From JBBTSQ01 sp038078755 (GTDB taxonomy: Bacteria; Patescibacteriota; Minisyncoccia; Phycocordibacterales; JBAYGS01), in the NCBI GenBank assembly GCA_038078755.1, contig JBBTSQ010000025.1, positions 1 through 56,449 of the forward strand: a stretch of DNA of 56,449 bases. Reading direction: 5' to 3'. A program made the position numbers and the translations under genes. The notes below the pieces were generated by a model, which had not been told where the DNA came from, searched no databases, and saw only the letters and a list, made by a program, of their open reading frames with translations. Positions 54,892 to 56,449 of this stretch are shown here, piece after piece (position 1 is the stretch's first letter; each line of letters begins with the position of its first letter).

Positions 54892-56157
54892 CTAGCTAAC
54901 AGTCGGCAACGTCACTGTGAAAGTCGTTCCTTTTCCTATTGACGACATAAAAGTGATCTTACCGTTATGCAATTCAACAATCTTTTTGGTGCTGTAGAGC
55001 CCCACCCCACTTTCGTTGGGATCAACCGCGATAGCATTCGGTGCTCGATACAAGCGTTGGAAGACATATTGCTGGGCTGCTTCGGGTATACCAATACCTG
55101 AATCCGTGACAGTAAGCACCGCGTCTCCCGATTGATCACGACTTACCGATACAAATACCTTACCTTTTGGAGAATAGCGAATGGCATTGTCGACAATATT
55201 CATCAACGCCGGTAATAATAATTTTCGATCGGCGGAAACCATGAGATGATCCGTAGTGGTTTGGAACTGCACCGGTACGCCAGAGCTTATTGAAAGATGC
55301 CCTAGCTCTTGCACTACCGATTTGACCAGGGCGACAAAATCGATCTTTTCCAATTTCAACTTGAGCCCTTGCGCCCCAAGCTCGGCAGTCTTAAGCATCT
55401 CATTGACAATCCCGATCGCTTCTTCAATCCGAGAGAAACTGGTCGTGAGTGTCTCCGACACATCTTTAGGTAAATCTTTGTGGGTGAGCACTTCTTCAAA
55501 TCCCCACCGCGAGGCGGTCAGCGGGTTTCTCAATTGGTGTGACGCCACGGTCAAAAAGTCTGTCTTGAGCTGATCGACTTCGACCATTTCATTCAATTTT
55601 CGCTGGGCTTCATCACGTTCGTATTTTTGTCGAAGAGTGTTGTCGACAATCTGATACGCATAATACGCGATGGTACCCAAAATTACCGTATTAAAGATGT
55701 GTTCAGTCCACACTTCATACGTCAGCGCGCTCGTTGCGTCAAAAAAAATGAATGAACCGAAAACAATAGTACTAATCAGTCCGACCACCTTCGTCGCTCG
55801 TGCATCGAGATCAACTACCGAGGCTAAGAGTGGAAACATCAATAAAAAGACAAGCGAGCTATGAATCCCTCCGGAGATATATACGAGCGAGAGGAAAAAT
55901 GCCACCCAGACATACCGGCTCAAGGTGTAGTAAATCTTTTTTTGGAAATGTTCTTGGAAATAAAATAATAGAGCATGGAAAATAAAAATGCAGAGACAGA
56001 GCAAAAAGACCACCTGGGGATCACCCATAAACACAAATGCGGATGGAATATACAGTAGCGCTCCTAAAATCAAAAAAATAACTACCAATCCAGAAATCTG
56101 GGTGACATAATAAAACTGTCTCAATTTCCAATCAGCTTTTGATGATGGGTACTGCAT
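54892..56157 (-). CDS. membrane sensor histidine kinase
   Basis: 421 aa. Five or six N-terminal membrane helices (about 18-175) form the sensor part with no large outer domain. HisKA follows with the phospho-acceptor His in FLTVASHQLRNPLTASRWGFEEV, then HATPase_c: N box MNIVDNAIRYSPKG, G1 DSGIGIP, G2 GVGLYSTKKIVELHNG, and GTTFTVTLP at the end. All catalytic motifs are intact. No response regulator lies in the window; a partner may be beyond the right edge or elsewhere. Input signal unknown. Confidence 0.93.
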   Translation of the reverse strand: MQYPSSKADWKLRQFYYVTQISGLVVIFLILGALLYIPSAFVFMGDPQVVFLLCLCIFIFHALLFYFQEHFQKKIYYTLSRYVWVAFFLSLVYISGGIHSSLVFLLMFPLLASVVDLDARATKVVGLISTIVFGSFIFFDATSALTYEVWTEHIFNTVILGTIAYYAYQIVDNTLRQKYERDEAQRKLNEMVEVDQLKTDFLTVASHQLRNPLTASRWGFEEVLTHKDLPKDVSETLTTSFSRIEEAIGIVNEMLKTAELGAQGLKLKLEKIDFVALVKSVVQELGHLSISSGVPVQFQTTTDHLMVSADRKLLLPALMNIVDNAIRYSPKGKVFVSVSRDQSGDAVLTVTDSGIGIPEAAQQYVFQRLYRAPNAIAVDPNESGVGLYSTKKIVELHNGKITFMSSIGKGTTFTVTLPTVS

Positions 56158-56229
56158 AATACAATCAATATTAAAAGGCTAGTCTGTTTGCGTATAGTAT
56201 ATCGCGAAAAAAGAGAGTGTGCGAGATCG

Positions 56230-56449
56230 GGAGGTACAGACAAGAGACAACAGAACACAGACGGTAGACAAGAAAATAAAGTTTTGCCTCGTCCGTACCC
56301 CTCGGCAGAGCTGTTCCCTCGAGACTTAACTGGGTATGAGACGAGGCGACGGGAAAAACTTTGTTGTAGGAGAGTCGGCTCCGCCGACACTCCTCATTCG
56401 TTGCGGATCACACCCCGAGGCAGAGCTACGGGGTATTCTCCGCAGATAC
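56230..56449. repeat. right-edge hairpin region, no gene seen
   Basis: Starts with ACAGACAAGAGACAACAGAAC-like words, then AGTTTTGCCTCGTC / GACGAGGCGACGGG pairing around 56280-56350, and AGGAGAGTCGGC / GCCGACACTCCT (56369-56394). The frame open on the minus strand here is largely translated repeat and not believable. Confidence 0.5.

Noticed and set aside
56121..56390. 89-codon minus-strand frame at the right edge
   Set aside because: Much of it is translated word repeat and hairpin DNA, and it overlaps the histidine kinase start.
1..56449. CRISPR array
   Set aside because: The repeats seen are imperfect low-complexity words or hairpins; none shows regular spacing with unique spacers, and no cas gene is present.

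Overview
The window looks like a piece of a Candidate Phyla Radiation (Patescibacteria, Parcubacteria-like) chromosome. Reasons: short versions of core genes (EF-Ts of 196 aa, RF2 of 298 aa, ValRS of 733 aa), a divergent HisRS-like protein, a lone FtsA/FtsZ pair, murein genes and MurJ but no central carbon metabolism, and many orphan genes between housekeeping genes. RF1 (PAT tripeptide) and RF2 (SPF tripeptide) are both present, which fits genetic code 11. There is a 10-base N gap at 7089-7098.

Layout: 1-1300 holds a truncated hypothetical gene and a REP-type tyrosine (HUH) transposase bracketed by its own palindromes. 1292-8152 is mostly minus-strand core: tRNA-Thr, tsf, rpsB, csaA, gyrA and an MBL-fold protein. 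8283-16967 mixes orphan genes with rpsA, pth, lepB, a HisRS-like gene, rpsU and ybeY. 17081-23315 has ftsA, ftsZ, a thioredoxin reductase and a DoxX-like protein. 23387-25634 is an AT-rich nuclease/tRNA cluster (membrane-anchored PD-(D/E)XK-like protein, tRNA-Glu, LAGLIDADG endonuclease, tRNA-Ser, tRNA-Val). 25662-30525 has tsaD, valS, a PrsW-like protease and hsp20. 30663-34457 has orphan genes, tRNA-Phe, tRNA-Arg and tRNA-Gly, a glutaredoxin and ftsB. 34583-43422 has lepA, prfA, rpmE, a transglycosylase, murJ and an O-antigen-ligase-like protein. 43657-47083 has RNase P RNA, tRNA-Gln and an accessory block. 47278-53044 has pyrG, ftsX, ftsE and prfB. The right end holds a candidate 350-nt ncRNA, two tRNA-Thr genes, a GIY-YIG gene, a phosphatase and a histidine kinase.

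Three things stand out. First, initiation comes in two styles. Many core genes have a -10 box only 6-8 nt before the ATG (leaderless or nearly so), whereas about eleven orphan genes have a full promoter, a leader with a purine-rich Shine-Dalgarno and, in most cases, their own terminator. Second, intergenic DNA is built from several families of structured repeats whose conserved arms surround variable but base-paired hairpins, plus AT-rich low-complexity words. The words have also entered tsaD in frame, the end of a small membrane protein gene and RNase P RNA. Third, two tRNA genes (Phe and Gly) carry homologous elements directly downstream, made of inverted and direct copies of that tRNA's own 3' end, with a covarying hairpin inserted at the same place. 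A further candidate novelty is the ncRNA at 53168-53520. All assignments come from reading the sequence; no searches were run.
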